Source: Polaribacter butkevichii (GTDB lineage: Bacteria; Bacteroidota; Bacteroidia; Flavobacteriales; Flavobacteriaceae). From it: a DNA stretch of 64,000 bases. The stretch's first letter is position 1, and the number at the start of each line of letters is the position of its first letter. This document shows, piece after piece, positions 8,563 through 17,924 of the stretch. Where the stretch lies: NCBI RefSeq assembly GCF_038024105.1, contig NZ_CP150661.1, positions 2,375,001-2,439,000 of the forward strand, in the 5' to 3' direction. A model generated the notes under the pieces. That model had not been told where the DNA came from and did no database searches. It worked only from the letters and a program-made list of their open reading frames with translations. The position numbers were made by a program, and so were the translations under genes.

Positions 8563-8592
8563 AAAAAAGACGCTAAATAGCGTCTTTTTTTA
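8563..8592. terminator. Bidirectional terminator between dxs and the BNR protein gene
   Basis: AGACGCT / AGCGTCT stem with an AAAT loop, flanked by an A-run on the left and a T-run on the right, so it can end both converging transcripts. Confidence 0.9.
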
Positions 8593-8612
8593 CACCTAGA
8601 AAGTAGAGTAAA

Positions 8613-11600
8613 CTACTCAATTACTATTTTACTCGAAGCTTTTTTATTGTTTCCATCAATAAGGTTTACAATATAAACTCCCGCATTTAAACTCACAGAA
8701 ATTTCTTGTTTACCGTTTGATGTAAAATCGACCTCTTTAGCATATACTTTTTTACCGTTAATACTAAAAATATCCATTTTGGCTTTTCCTAAAGAATTTT
8801 TAGCTTGTACAGTAAAGTTTCCTTTAGAAACCGTAGGATAAATTGCAAATACCTGATTACCTGCTAAAACATCGGCTACAGAAGCGGTAGCTGTATTCTT
8901 ATTTATCGACTGAATAGCCCAACCATAAGAAGATGCTCCTGGATCTGAAACTAAACTAAACTTAAAAACAACCGTATCTCCAATTGCAAAGCCTTTATCT
9001 GTTAACACAATGTTTTGTTCTTTAAATAAAGCATCACTTCCCACCGCATCGGTTCCTTTATTAAATTCTGCTAACCATTCTGGAAATCTTCTTGCATCGT
9101 ATTTATCTAATGTTTTCCAAGTAATTAAATCAGTAGAAGCCTCAATTAAAACATAATCATAAAACTGAGTTAAGTCTGTTAGGTCATCTGTATATGGCTC
9201 TACAATAGCAAAATCTTCATACCTAAAATCTTTATTATCTTCTGAAATTGTTAATGGTTTTTTTAACGCTACAGTATACGTGGTTGCGTTATTATAAGGA
9301 TGCTTAGCGTTGTTTAACACTAAACTAGACACGTTATCATCTAAATTATTTATTGTAAAATCTGACTTATAAGAAAAAATATCTGAATCTTGAAACTCTG
9401 TAATTTCTATAGAAGTAGCTGCATCATCATAATCGATTACTAAAAACTCTTGATTATTAATTGGGGTTTCTAGATTATTCGCATCATCAAAAACCTGAAT
9501 ACCTAGTTGATGATACCCTTCTGCCAAATCTATTGTTTCATAAGAATACGTTACGCCTGCAGTAAAATCTTGTAATACTTCTGCTTGCTCTATACCATCT
9601 ATAAATATTTTAACTCTGTTTACATCATCTGTTGGTATTTTATAACTAACAACAGTTTGTAAGCTTTCAATCTCTTTTTGTTGTGTATCGGCTTGTGCAA
9701 ACTCTAAATATCCTGGTAATGTGTACGTATTTAAATCAGAAATAGTTGCAGACCACACCCCTCTACCATAAGTAGAAATTACAACCTGATCATTTACTAC
9801 CTTCATGTCATAAACCGCTACTGCTGGTAAATCTGTAATCATGCTCCAACTTGTCCCTCCGTTTTCTGTTTGAAAAAGACCAATATCTGTACCTGCCCAA
9901 ATAATATCTTTATTAAAAGGCATTTCTAAAACACTATGAACTGCTACATCCGGAAAACCAGTATTTGCTCCTGTTTCAAATCCTGTAATATCACTCCATG
10001 TTACTCCTAAATCTTCAGTTTTTAAAATTTTTGGTTCCCCTTGATTTGAAAAAAGTGCATAGGCTCTATTTTTTTCGGTATAAGAGGTTGCTATACCAGA
10101 AATAAATGCGTTAAGAGAACCATTAGGATTGTTATAACTACCTGCATTGGTAAACGATTGTCCGTTATCTTTAGAAACATGTAACACATAACTACCAGTC
10201 TCTGTCATTGCAGCTCCAGCCCAAACAATATTTGGGTCTGCTGTAGATACTTTTACATTTAAAGCACTTGAAGTACTTGGTGCGTAATTAGAAACTATAG
10301 GTATTAAACTCCAGGTTGCTGCAAAATCTGTTGAACGCCAAACCCCGTTACCCGAAACAGAAAAAACAACATTTGGGTTATTATTAGCATTTGCTAATTT
10401 TGTGTAAAATATTTCTTCTCCTTCTAAACTTTCTTGCCCTGCAAATGCTAAATTAACATATCTACCAATTCTATTGTTTTGAGAAGAAACAATAAAATCT
10501 CGAGGATTATCATAATGCCAAATAACTTCAAAACCATCTCCACCAAAAACACTTATGTATGTTTTATCTTCAGTAGCATCATCTCCTAAAGATATCCAAC
10601 AACCATTGTCTTGGGCACCTGCTAAATAATTATCAGCCCCATTTTGTTTGGCTGCACCATAAAATTGAGTACTATTTTTACCTCCTACAGCTTCAGACCA
10701 ATCTCCTTCTGTGGCTCCAGAGTCTTGCTTCATCGTTGAGCTATAAATACCACCATCATTTGCTAATAAAATTCTAAACGTTTCATTTTCTCCTAAAATA
10801 GCAGATAATCCATGTTGATCTACATGAATATCCGTGTTTATTTGGGTGCTATCATAACCAGAAGCTATAGAAGTAGCAGTAAATGTACTTCCAGAAACTG
10901 TTACTTTAAAGACGGCAACACCACCTACATAAAAAATATTTGCATCATAAGGATGTGCCATTATTACATTATCATACCAACCTTGGTCTGTTAGCAAGTT
11001 TTTATTAGTATCTATAGAAGTAAGGTTTGTAAAAGTGGCTCCTTGATCTCTAGAAACATAAAAATCTGTATTAACACCTACAGTTGCTCCAGAATAGCTA
11101 AAAACACTTAAAAAAATAGTATTTGAATCTACAGGCGATACAGCTGTTTCAAATCTTCTATGATTTTCGTTAAAATCTGCACGATCAAAAACAGTGGTCC
11201 ACGTAACACCTCCATCTGTACTTTTTACCAAACCTAAAGAGCTTACAGAACCATATTGAATATTAAAATTAGAAGGATCTGCATCTAAATCTTGTACTGT
11301 AAAAGAACCATCAATTGGAAAACTATATGTTTTTACCCAAGAAGTACCTCCGTCTGTAGTTCTATAAATCCCCTCAGTGGTACCGATTAAAACATTCATA
11401 TCATCCAAAGGATTTATAATGATTTTTCCTACATCACCAAAACCGGTGGTTGCCACTAAACTCTGCCAAGTAGCACCACCATCTATTGTTTTATATACGC
11501 CAGTACCTCCAATTGCACCTAAATTACCAAAAGGCTCTCCAGTACCCACGTATAATACATTAGGATTTGTTTGACTAATTACAATGGTAGAAGTTGCTAG

Positions 11601-12074
11601 ATTAGGTATTTTAAAATCGGTTAGTACAAACCAAGTTACTCCTGCATCTTCCGTTAACCAAACACCACCACCAACACTACCTACAAACCATCTATTAGCA
11701 TTATTAGGATCTACAGCAATACCTCTAGATCTTCCAGGAACATTGCTAGGACCTCTTTCTTTAAAAACAGAAGAAATAGCGCTAGCATTACCTTTTTTAA
11801 ATGCTTTTTGTTTTGCTTTATTATATTCTTCTATAAGGTATCCTTTTTTATAAGTAGAATTCTCTTCATCGATTCCTTTTCTTATCTGTTTTTGATAATC
11901 GGCAATCTTTTCGATTCCTTTTTTATGAACCCCTTTAGGCTTTTTTTCTTTCTTTAATTGCTTAAAATTATTTTTTATAACAATTTCCTTTTCTTTTTGT
12001 TGACATCCAACAAGAAGGATGGCAGATAAGAATACGAAACCAACAATTGATAAATACTTTTTTTTCATTTTCAT
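8613..12074 (-). CDS. Large BNR/sortilin-type beta-propeller protein with type IX sorting domain and lipobox
   Basis: An 1153-residue surface or secreted protein. Residues 1-24 are a lipoprotein signal (SAILLVGCQQ, Cys ~24). Many copies of the BNR-like S-x-D-x-G-x-T-W motif (for example TEDAGVTW, TTDGGTSW, STDGGVTW, TENGGTSW) run through residues ~100-790, the pattern of VPS10/sortilin-like and glycosidase-like propellers. Residues ~800-1070 resemble beta-sandwich modules. The last ~75 residues (VFAIYPTVSKGNF ... KIVIE) form a type A sorting domain of the type IX secretion system. Having both a lipobox and a sorting domain is unusual. It lies 11 nt after the small lipoprotein gene, so the two are probably co-transcribed. 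Substrate is unknown. Confidence 0.85.
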   Translation of the reverse strand: MKMKKKYLSIVGFVFLSAILLVGCQQKEKEIVIKNNFKQLKKEKKPKGVHKKGIEKIADYQKQIRKGIDEENSTYKKGYLIEEYNKAKQKAFKKGNASAISSVFKERGPSNVPGRSRGIAVDPNNANRWFVGSVGGGVWLTEDAGVTWFVLTDFKIPNLATSTIVISQTNPNVLYVGTGEPFGNLGAIGGTGVYKTIDGGATWQSLVATTGFGDVGKIIINPLDDMNVLIGTTEGIYRTTDGGTSWVKTYSFPIDGSFTVQDLDADPSNFNIQYGSVSSLGLVKSTDGGVTWTTVFDRADFNENHRRFETAVSPVDSNTIFLSVFSYSGATVGVNTDFYVSRDQGATFTNLTSIDTNKNLLTDQGWYDNVIMAHPYDANIFYVGGVAVFKVTVSGSTFTATSIASGYDSTQINTDIHVDQHGLSAILGENETFRILLANDGGIYSSTMKQDSGATEGDWSEAVGGKNSTQFYGAAKQNGADNYLAGAQDNGCWISLGDDATEDKTYISVFGGDGFEVIWHYDNPRDFIVSSQNNRIGRYVNLAFAGQESLEGEEIFYTKLANANNNPNVVFSVSGNGVWRSTDFAATWSLIPIVSNYAPSTSSALNVKVSTADPNIVWAGAAMTETGSYVLHVSKDNGQSFTNAGSYNNPNGSLNAFISGIATSYTEKNRAYALFSNQGEPKILKTEDLGVTWSDITGFETGANTGFPDVAVHSVLEMPFNKDIIWAGTDIGLFQTENGGTSWSMITDLPAVAVYDMKVVNDQVVISTYGRGVWSATISDLNTYTLPGYLEFAQADTQQKEIESLQTVVSYKIPTDDVNRVKIFIDGIEQAEVLQDFTAGVTYSYETIDLAEGYHQLGIQVFDDANNLETPINNQEFLVIDYDDAATSIEITEFQDSDIFSYKSDFTINNLDDNVSSLVLNNAKHPYNNATTYTVALKKPLTISEDNKDFRYEDFAIVEPYTDDLTDLTQFYDYVLIEASTDLITWKTLDKYDARRFPEWLAEFNKGTDAVGSDALFKEQNIVLTDKGFAIGDTVVFKFSLVSDPGASSYGWAIQSINKNTATASVADVLAGNQVFAIYPTVSKGNFTVQAKNSLGKAKMDIFSINGKKVYAKEVDFTSNGKQEISVSLNAGVYIVNLIDGNNKKASSKIVIE

Positions 12075-12085
12075 AGCTTTTTAGG

Positions 12086-12496
12086 TTAGTCAATTTTTAT
12101 AGTAATATATCTCTTTTTTGTCGGTGTGTTTTCTTCTATAATTACATCATTTTCTTTTTCTATTATACCAATATAAGGTGTACATTTTAAAGAACTTTCA
12201 TCTAACCATTCCATTTTTTCGCCCGTAAAAACACCTTTTTTTAATTCCCTTTTGGTTTTTACATCAATTACTTGATAATTGAAAGTAATTACAGGACTCT
12301 TTCCTTCTACATATTTTAAAATCAGTAATTTAGATTTATTTTGATTATAAATCTCTTTAACAATTTTATGGCTCTCAAAAGTTATAATCTCATCCTTTTT
12401 TTTACTGTTATTTTTATTCACTTGGTTTGATTTGCAGAAGAAAAATAAACTAGAAATCAACATTAAAAAAAATAATCGTATCGTTTTGTTTAACAT
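12086..12496 (-). CDS. Small hypothetical lipoprotein
   Basis: 136 residues starting MLNKTIRLFFLML with a hydrophobic stretch and a lipobox-like SSLFFFC (Cys near residue 21), so probably anchored in a membrane. The rest is Lys-rich at first and then beta-strand-like. I do not recognise a family. The ATG at 12496 is preferred to an upstream in-frame TTG because it places the signal peptide at the very N-terminus. It sits between dgt (51 nt upstream) and the BNR protein gene (11 nt downstream), all on the minus strand. Confidence 0.65.
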   Translation of the reverse strand: MLNKTIRLFFLMLISSLFFFCKSNQVNKNNSKKKDEIITFESHKIVKEIYNQNKSKLLILKYVEGKSPVITFNYQVIDVKTKRELKKGVFTGEKMEWLDESSLKCTPYIGIIEKENDVIIEENTPTKKRYITIKID

Positions 12497-12547
12497 AGCA
12501 TATGGTTTTTTTAAAAACAAGTTTAGTGGTTTTCTTCTATATGGAAT

Positions 12548-13885
12548 TTAAATTGTATTTCCTGTTATTTTTTTATGCATTCTAATAGCATAACTATCAG
12601 ACATTCTAGAAACATAACTACAAACATGCATAATTCTATGATACAAGTTATTGGTTTCTGTTTGATATTCTTTTGGTAAAAGGTTTAACACCAAACTATC
12701 AAAGTTAGATGGATTTCCTTCAAATTTATTATTTAATGCCGATACAAAAACATCTAACAAATCGGCAATAATTCTATAACCAGCCACCTCTTTTTCTATA
12801 ACTTCTGTACTTTTATAAATTTTATCAATACTTAATTTAATAATGTCGTTAATTTGTGCCTCGTACTTACATTTTTCTAATAAAGACTTCTCAAACGTTC
12901 CGTTTAAAATAGCTTCTTCATTTGCCAAGAAAATAGTTACAGCTTCATTAATTAAAACACCAATTGCCAAAGCTCTTAAGTAACTTATTCTGTCTGTTTT
13001 ATGTTGTAAAGAATGGTATTTTTTAATATCAATAGTATCTTTTACCAACTTAATCATGTACTCTAAAGCAAACTCTTCTTCTATTAAACCAAGATTAATT
13101 CCGTCTTCAAAATCTATAATTGTATAACAAATATCATCTGCCGCTTCTACTAAATATGCCAATGGATGTCTATAAAAAGAGACCGCAGAGGCAGATTTTT
13201 GCTTCATTCCTAAATCTTCTACCACTTCTAAAAACGCATTCTTTTCAGATTGAAAAAAACCATATTTTTTATCTACAATATGGTTGGTTGGCTTCTTTGG
13301 TAGACTTTCTTTAGGATATTTTAAGAAAGCACCTAACGTTGCATAACTTAAACGCAAACCACCAGAAATGCCTTCTCTAGATTCTGTTAAAATTTTAAAT
13401 CCGTTTGCATTTCCTTCAAAATCTATTAAATCTTGATATTCTATATCCGATAATTGATCTTTAAATTTTACTCCTTTTCCGGTTTTAAAATACTCTCCAA
13501 TGGCTTTTTCTCCAGAATGCCCAAAAGGCGGATTTCCAATATCGTGCATTAAAGAAGCAGTACCTACAATGGCACCAAAATCGTTAAAAGTGTATCCTAA
13601 ATTAGATAAATGAGGATGACGCTCTAACAACACCTTTCCTACTCGTCTTCCTAAGGTTCTTCCTACCACAGAGACCTCTAGACTGTGTGTTAAACGTGTG
13701 TGTACAAAATCGGTTTTAGATAACGGAATTACCTGTGTTTTGTCTTGTAAGCTTCTAAATGCGGAGGAGAATATAATTCTATCAAAATCTACATCAAAAC
13801 CCAAACGAGTTTCGTCTTGTGCTATTCTATCGCGTTTTTGCGTATCTCCAAAGCGTTTTAAAGAAAGGAGTTGTTCCCAGTTCAT
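12548..13885 (-). CDS. dgt: Deoxyguanosinetriphosphate triphosphohydrolase (dGTPase)
   Basis: HD-domain hydrolase of 445 residues that splits dGTP (or other dNTPs) into the nucleoside and triphosphate, adjusting dNTP pools. The early Arg-rich RDRIAQDETR and FRSLQDKTQV stretches and the HD motifs (TRLTHSLEV near 65; LMHDIGNPPFGHSGE near 115) are typical. Length and motif order fit type 1 dGTPases. It is transcribed from the minus strand ahead of the small lipoprotein gene. Confidence 0.94.
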   Translation of the reverse strand: MNWEQLLSLKRFGDTQKRDRIAQDETRLGFDVDFDRIIFSSAFRSLQDKTQVIPLSKTDFVHTRLTHSLEVSVVGRTLGRRVGKVLLERHPHLSNLGYTFNDFGAIVGTASLMHDIGNPPFGHSGEKAIGEYFKTGKGVKFKDQLSDIEYQDLIDFEGNANGFKILTESREGISGGLRLSYATLGAFLKYPKESLPKKPTNHIVDKKYGFFQSEKNAFLEVVEDLGMKQKSASAVSFYRHPLAYLVEAADDICYTIIDFEDGINLGLIEEEFALEYMIKLVKDTIDIKKYHSLQHKTDRISYLRALAIGVLINEAVTIFLANEEAILNGTFEKSLLEKCKYEAQINDIIKLSIDKIYKSTEVIEKEVAGYRIIADLLDVFVSALNNKFEGNPSNFDSLVLNLLPKEYQTETNNLYHRIMHVCSYVSRMSDSYAIRMHKKITGNTI

Positions 13886-14064
13886 TATGTATGAATTATA
13901 AAGTTTGATGTGTAAAAGTACAAACTATTATTTTGGATTGATAAAAGCAAAGAAAAAACAATACAAACCAATTTTAGTCTTTAAATTTTATGAAGATTTT
14001 AATAATTTTTAATTTACTATGTTGACAAGTAAAAGTATATTTATTTTTTAACAAAAAAATATTT

Positions 14065-14505
14065 ATGAAAGTTAAACTGATCGTAATCAATCTAATACTA
14101 ATAACCGTAATGAGTTGTAGTTCTGTACAGAAAAAAAGTAATGATTCTTTTGATACTGCTATCACAGGAAAATACTGGAAACTAAAATCCTTAGAAGGAA
14201 AAGAAGTTAAAATGAATAAAAACCAAGAACGTGAAATTTTTATCACATTAAAAACTCAAAATAATAGGGTAACTGGTTTTGCGGGTTGTAATTCCGTTTC
14301 TGGAGAATTTACCCTAGAAGAGGGTAACCGAATTAAATTTAGCAAATTAGTATCTACTAGAATGTTTTGCCCTAATACAGATGAACCTGCATTTTTAAAG
14401 GTTTTAAACTTAGCCGATAATTATACTGTAAAAGACGATGTATTGTCTTTAAATGTAGGACGAAGGGCGCCTTTAGCAATTTTTGAAGCTGTTTATTTTA
14501 ATTAA
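14065..14505 (+). CDS. META-domain (HslJ-like) lipoprotein
   Basis: 146 residues with a lipoprotein signal (LITVMSCSS, Cys near residue 18) followed by one META domain: GKYWKLKSLEGKEV, FAGCNSVSGEF, KLVSTRMFC and a closing LAIFEAVYF. META/HslJ proteins are envelope proteins linked to heat shock, motility or antibiotic tolerance in other bacteria; the molecular role is unknown. The nhaA gene begins 7 nt after its stop, so they are likely co-transcribed. Confidence 0.85.
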   Translation: MKVKLIVINLILITVMSCSSVQKKSNDSFDTAITGKYWKLKSLEGKEVKMNKNQEREIFITLKTQNNRVTGFAGCNSVSGEFTLEEGNRIKFSKLVSTRMFCPNTDEPAFLKVLNLADNYTVKDDVLSLNVGRRAPLAIFEAVYFN

Positions 14506-14511
14506 AATTCT

Positions 14512-15825
14512 ATGATAAAAAAAGTATTTGTTACACCGTTTCAAAAGTTTATAAAAATTGAAGGCTTTAGTGGTATTCTATTATTATTAAGCACTGTAAT
14601 TGCCTTAATTTGGGCAAATTCTAGCTTTGGCGATAGTTACACTTCTCTTTTAGAGTATAAAATTGGAGTTACCGGAGAAAATTTTGAGCTAAAAAAACCG
14701 CTTATATTATGGATTAACGATGGTTTAATGGCTATTTTCTTCTTTTTAATTGGTTTAGAAATTAAAAGAGAAGTGTTAATTGGCGAATTAAATTCAATTA
14801 AAAAAATAGCATTTCCATTATTTGGTGCCATTGGAGGTGTAATTGCGCCTGTTGCCCTATTTATGCTTTTAAATCAGAACCCAGACACCTTTAAAGGTTG
14901 GGGAATACCCATGGCCACAGATATTGCTTTTTCTTTAGCTGTATTAAACTCTCTAGGAAAAAGAGTCCCTTTAAGTTTAAAAATATTTTTAATAGCCTTT
15001 GCCATTGTAGATGATATTGAAGCTGTTTTGGTGATTGCCATTTTTTATAGTGGTGCCATTAAAACCACCTTATTATTTATAGGTTTGGGCTTACTAGCTG
15101 GTTTATACTTGTTGTCTTACAAAGGATATTACTCTAAATTTATTATGTTTTTTACCGGAATAATCGTTTGGGTATTGTTCTTAAAATCTGGAGTACACCC
15201 AACTGTAGCAGGTATTTTATTAGCTTTTTCTGTACCGATAAGACAAAAAATAGAAACTGCCACATTTTTATCTCAATTAGAAAATATTTACAATGATATT
15301 AAAAATGCAACGGTATTAAAAAAACCTATTTTATCTAATGCTCAAATAGAACATATGGATGAATTAGAAGATTGGAGCCACAAGTTTCAGTCTCCATTAC
15401 AGCATTTAGAACATAGTTTACATGGTTGGGTTGCCTATTTTATCATTCCTATTTTTGCATTGGCAAATGCGGGTGTTTTAATAGATAGTTCTGTAGGTAT
15501 AGAAGTGCCGTTGGTTATAAATATTATACTTTGTTTGGTTTTAGGTAAAGGATTAGGAATTCCGTTAGTTGTTTTACTTGCAGAGAAATTAAACCTAGTA
15601 CAGATTCCTGATGATGTTAGTGTGAAACAAATTTTTGGCGTTTCGTTTATTGCAGGTATTGGTTTTACAATGGCTATTTTTATTGCTAGTTTGGCCTTTA
15701 CCTCATCTCCAGAATACATTAGTTCTGCAAAAATAGGAATTCTTTTAGGTTCGCTTATTTCTGCCGTAATTGGGTACTTTATTTTAAGAGCAAGTGCTAA
15801 GGTTGAAATTATTAATGAGGGATAG
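14512..15825 (+). CDS. nhaA: Na+/H+ antiporter NhaA
   Basis: Inner-membrane antiporter of 437 residues that exchanges internal Na+ for external H+, fitting a marine habitat. It has about 12 hydrophobic segments; signature pieces are GLEIKREVLIGEL (~80), the unwound-helix region GIPMATDIAFSLAVL (~130-145) and FLIAFAIVDDIEAV (~165), which holds the paired Asp residues that bind the ion. The cytoplasmic stretch at ~245-300 is a little longer than in enteric NhaA. A terminator follows. Confidence 0.95.
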   Translation: MIKKVFVTPFQKFIKIEGFSGILLLLSTVIALIWANSSFGDSYTSLLEYKIGVTGENFELKKPLILWINDGLMAIFFFLIGLEIKREVLIGELNSIKKIAFPLFGAIGGVIAPVALFMLLNQNPDTFKGWGIPMATDIAFSLAVLNSLGKRVPLSLKIFLIAFAIVDDIEAVLVIAIFYSGAIKTTLLFIGLGLLAGLYLLSYKGYYSKFIMFFTGIIVWVLFLKSGVHPTVAGILLAFSVPIRQKIETATFLSQLENIYNDIKNATVLKKPILSNAQIEHMDELEDWSHKFQSPLQHLEHSLHGWVAYFIIPIFALANAGVLIDSSVGIEVPLVINIILCLVLGKGLGIPLVVLLAEKLNLVQIPDDVSVKQIFGVSFIAGIGFTMAIFIASLAFTSSPEYISSAKIGILLGSLISAVIGYFILRASAKVEIINEG

Positions 15826-15855
15826 AATCTCTTATTAAATAGTTTATAAATAGAA

Positions 15856-15884
15856 AAAGAGAAGCTTAAGGTTTCTCTTTTTTT
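15856..15884 (+). terminator. Intrinsic terminator of nhaA
   Basis: AAAGAGAA / TTCTCTTT stem with a 9-nt loop and a following T-run, about 30 nt after the nhaA stop. Confidence 0.8.
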
Positions 15885-15887
15885 GTT

Positions 15888-15972
15888 GTCAACCTGAATT
15901 TATTTCAAGTTCTTATAACGTTTTAATATTACTGAGTTGAGATACTGAAACAAGTTCAGCATGAAAGTTGAC
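15888..15972. repeat. Dispersed inverted repeat (GTCAACCTGAA type)
   Basis: GTCAACCTGAATTTATTTCA at the left and TGAAACAAGTTCAG ... AGTTGAC at the right are imperfect inverted arms. It resembles the intergenic repeat group seen elsewhere in the window but with a different core. Confidence 0.55.
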
Positions 15973-16001
15973 TGCATTCTCTAAAAGCATCTAAATAGGT
16001 T

Positions 16002-16087
16002 TAGCCCAGATTGAACGGTCTGTTTGAGCTCTTTTTTGCCATTTTTTTTTGGCAAAAAAAGCGAGTAGTGAAAGCTGGAAATAGCTA
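16002..16087. other. Structured palindromic element of unknown kind
   Basis: An outer stem TAGCCCAG pairs with CTGG and AGCTA at the right end, and an inner stem CTTTTTTGCC pairs with GGCAAAAAAAG around an all-T loop. The stretches GCGAGTAGTGAAAGC and TTGAACGG lie on facing internal loops. It sits between two minor repeats and the nrdA terminator and holds no ORF. It may be a structured RNA end or a mobile palindromic repeat. Confidence 0.5.
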
Positions 16088-16095
16088 CAAAAAAA

Positions 16096-16124
16096 AAGAG
16101 AAGCCTTTCGACTTCTCTTATCTT
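16096..16124 (-). terminator. Intrinsic terminator of nrdA
   Basis: AAGAGAAG / CTTCTCTT perfect stem with an 8-nt loop; on the minus strand a run of T follows. It lies about 20 nt beyond the nrdA stop codon. Confidence 0.85.
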
Positions 16125-16139
16125 TATTTCTGATACTAA

Positions 16140-17921
16140 TTAACCTTCGCAACTAGCACATTCTTTCTTTTGTTTAAACTTCTGTGCAGCATTCATACTG
16201 TGTTGGTAATACATAGATTTTACACCTAATTTCCAAGCATTAATATATACTGCATTTACATCTTTAATTGGCATATCTGGATGCACCATAATATTTATAG
16301 ATTGTCCTTGATCTATATGGTTTTGTCTGTTTGCCGCTTGATATACAATTACATTTTGATCTATTTCTGAGTACGTTTTAAAAACGTCTTTTTCTGCTTC
16401 TGTTAAAATATCTAAATGTTGTACAGAACCATCGTTATCTCTAATGCTTTTCCAAACATCTGATGTATTGTGCCCTTTTTCTTCTAAAAGTTTTTCTAAA
16501 ACAGGATTCTTAATTGTCGTTTTAATTTTTGCAATATCTTTTACATAAATATTAGACCAAATTGGCTCTATACCTTGTGATACTTGTCCTAAAATAAATG
16601 CTGATGATGTAGTTGGTGCAATTGCATTTAAGGTTGCATTACGTCTGCCATATCCTTTTAAAACTTCTGGTTCTCCATACATTTTTGCCATCTCTTCTGA
16701 TGCTTTGTATGATTTTTCTTTAATTACCTTAAAGATTTCACTGTTTAAAGAATATGCTTCTGCACTATCAAAGGCCAACATTTTAGATTGTAATAAAGAG
16801 TGCCATCCTAAAGCACCTAAACCTAATGCTCTATTTTCTCTTGCAAATTTATAGGCTTTTTCCATAAAACGAAACGTAAACTGATCGTCTCTATCTGCAG
16901 AATCTCTATATACTTCTAACTTATTGATAAATTCTTGCATTACTGCATCTAAGAAATATGCCAATGTTTCTACTGCATCTGTATCTTTCCACTCGTCATA
17001 ATGCACTAAATTAATAGATGATAAACAACATACAAAAGACCAATCTTCATTAGATGGTAACATGATTTCTGTACAAAGATTACTTGCATAAATTTCGTGG
17101 TTTTTGTCTTTGTAAACATCTACCGTTCCGTTATTTGCGTTGTCTCTAAAAAGTATATAAGGGTATCCTATTTCTCCTCTTCTTTGTAATATTTTAGCCC
17201 AAATACTTCTCTTTTCTACATCTCCATCAATCATTTCTTGCATCCATTGGTCACTTACTGTAACACCATGGGTTAATTCTTGAATTGGATTTCCTTCTGT
17301 ACCTATTTCTAAAAACTCTTTAATATCTTTATGATCTACTGGTAAATATGGAGAAAAACGACCTCTTCTTACCGAACCTTGACTTACAACATCAACCATT
17401 TTTTCGAACAATTGCATAATGTGTACAGACCCTGACGATGAACCATTATTTTTTACATCTGCTCCTCTTTCTCGTAACTTACCAAAATAACCAGACGTTC
17501 CGCCTCCTAATTTAGACATCATACCAACTTCTGATTGAGAGAATAAAATATCTCCCATATCATCTGCAACATGACTTCCAAAACAACTAATAGGCAAACC
17601 TCTTTTTTTACCAAAGTTAGACCAAACTGGCGATGCTAAAGAATAATATCCGGCAGCCATGTATTTGTAAAACTTATCAGAAAAACCTTTAATTTTTAAA
17701 ATCCCTTCTGCATTGTCTGCTATTTCTCGTATTCTTTCTTCTGGAGTTGTGTTTCCTGTTAAATACCCAGACTCTAAAAATTTACGACTATTTTCTGTTA
17801 GCCATGTAATTTCTGGTTCCTTAGTATCTTTAAGCATTTCTTTCCTAGCGGCGTTTCTTGCTTGAATTAATTTTTCGTGTTCTGTTAATTTTGATGTGGT
17901 GGTTGTCTCGTTCAGGTTCAT
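16140..17921 (-). CDS. nrdA: Class I ribonucleoside-diphosphate reductase, alpha subunit, without ATP-cone
   Basis: Catalytic subunit that reduces NDPs to dNDPs. At 593 residues it is short for NrdA because the N-terminal ATP-cone is missing. Visible parts: redox Cys113 in PISCFGS, the specificity-loop region RRGRFSPYLPVDH (~185), the thiyl cysteine in NLCTEIMLPS (~283) with the partner Cys in CCLSSINL, PTTSSAFILGQ (~435) and the C-terminal CASC pair that passes electrons from thioredoxin. It follows nrdB by 3 nt on the minus strand and ends at a clear terminator, so nrdB-nrdA form one operon. Confidence 0.95.
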   Translation of the reverse strand: MNLNETTTTSKLTEHEKLIQARNAARKEMLKDTKEPEITWLTENSRKFLESGYLTGNTTPEERIREIADNAEGILKIKGFSDKFYKYMAAGYYSLASPVWSNFGKKRGLPISCFGSHVADDMGDILFSQSEVGMMSKLGGGTSGYFGKLRERGADVKNNGSSSGSVHIMQLFEKMVDVVSQGSVRRGRFSPYLPVDHKDIKEFLEIGTEGNPIQELTHGVTVSDQWMQEMIDGDVEKRSIWAKILQRRGEIGYPYILFRDNANNGTVDVYKDKNHEIYASNLCTEIMLPSNEDWSFVCCLSSINLVHYDEWKDTDAVETLAYFLDAVMQEFINKLEVYRDSADRDDQFTFRFMEKAYKFARENRALGLGALGWHSLLQSKMLAFDSAEAYSLNSEIFKVIKEKSYKASEEMAKMYGEPEVLKGYGRRNATLNAIAPTTSSAFILGQVSQGIEPIWSNIYVKDIAKIKTTIKNPVLEKLLEEKGHNTSDVWKSIRDNDGSVQHLDILTEAEKDVFKTYSEIDQNVIVYQAANRQNHIDQGQSINIMVHPDMPIKDVNAVYINAWKLGVKSMYYQHSMNAAQKFKQKKECASCEG

Positions 17922-17924
17922 AAT

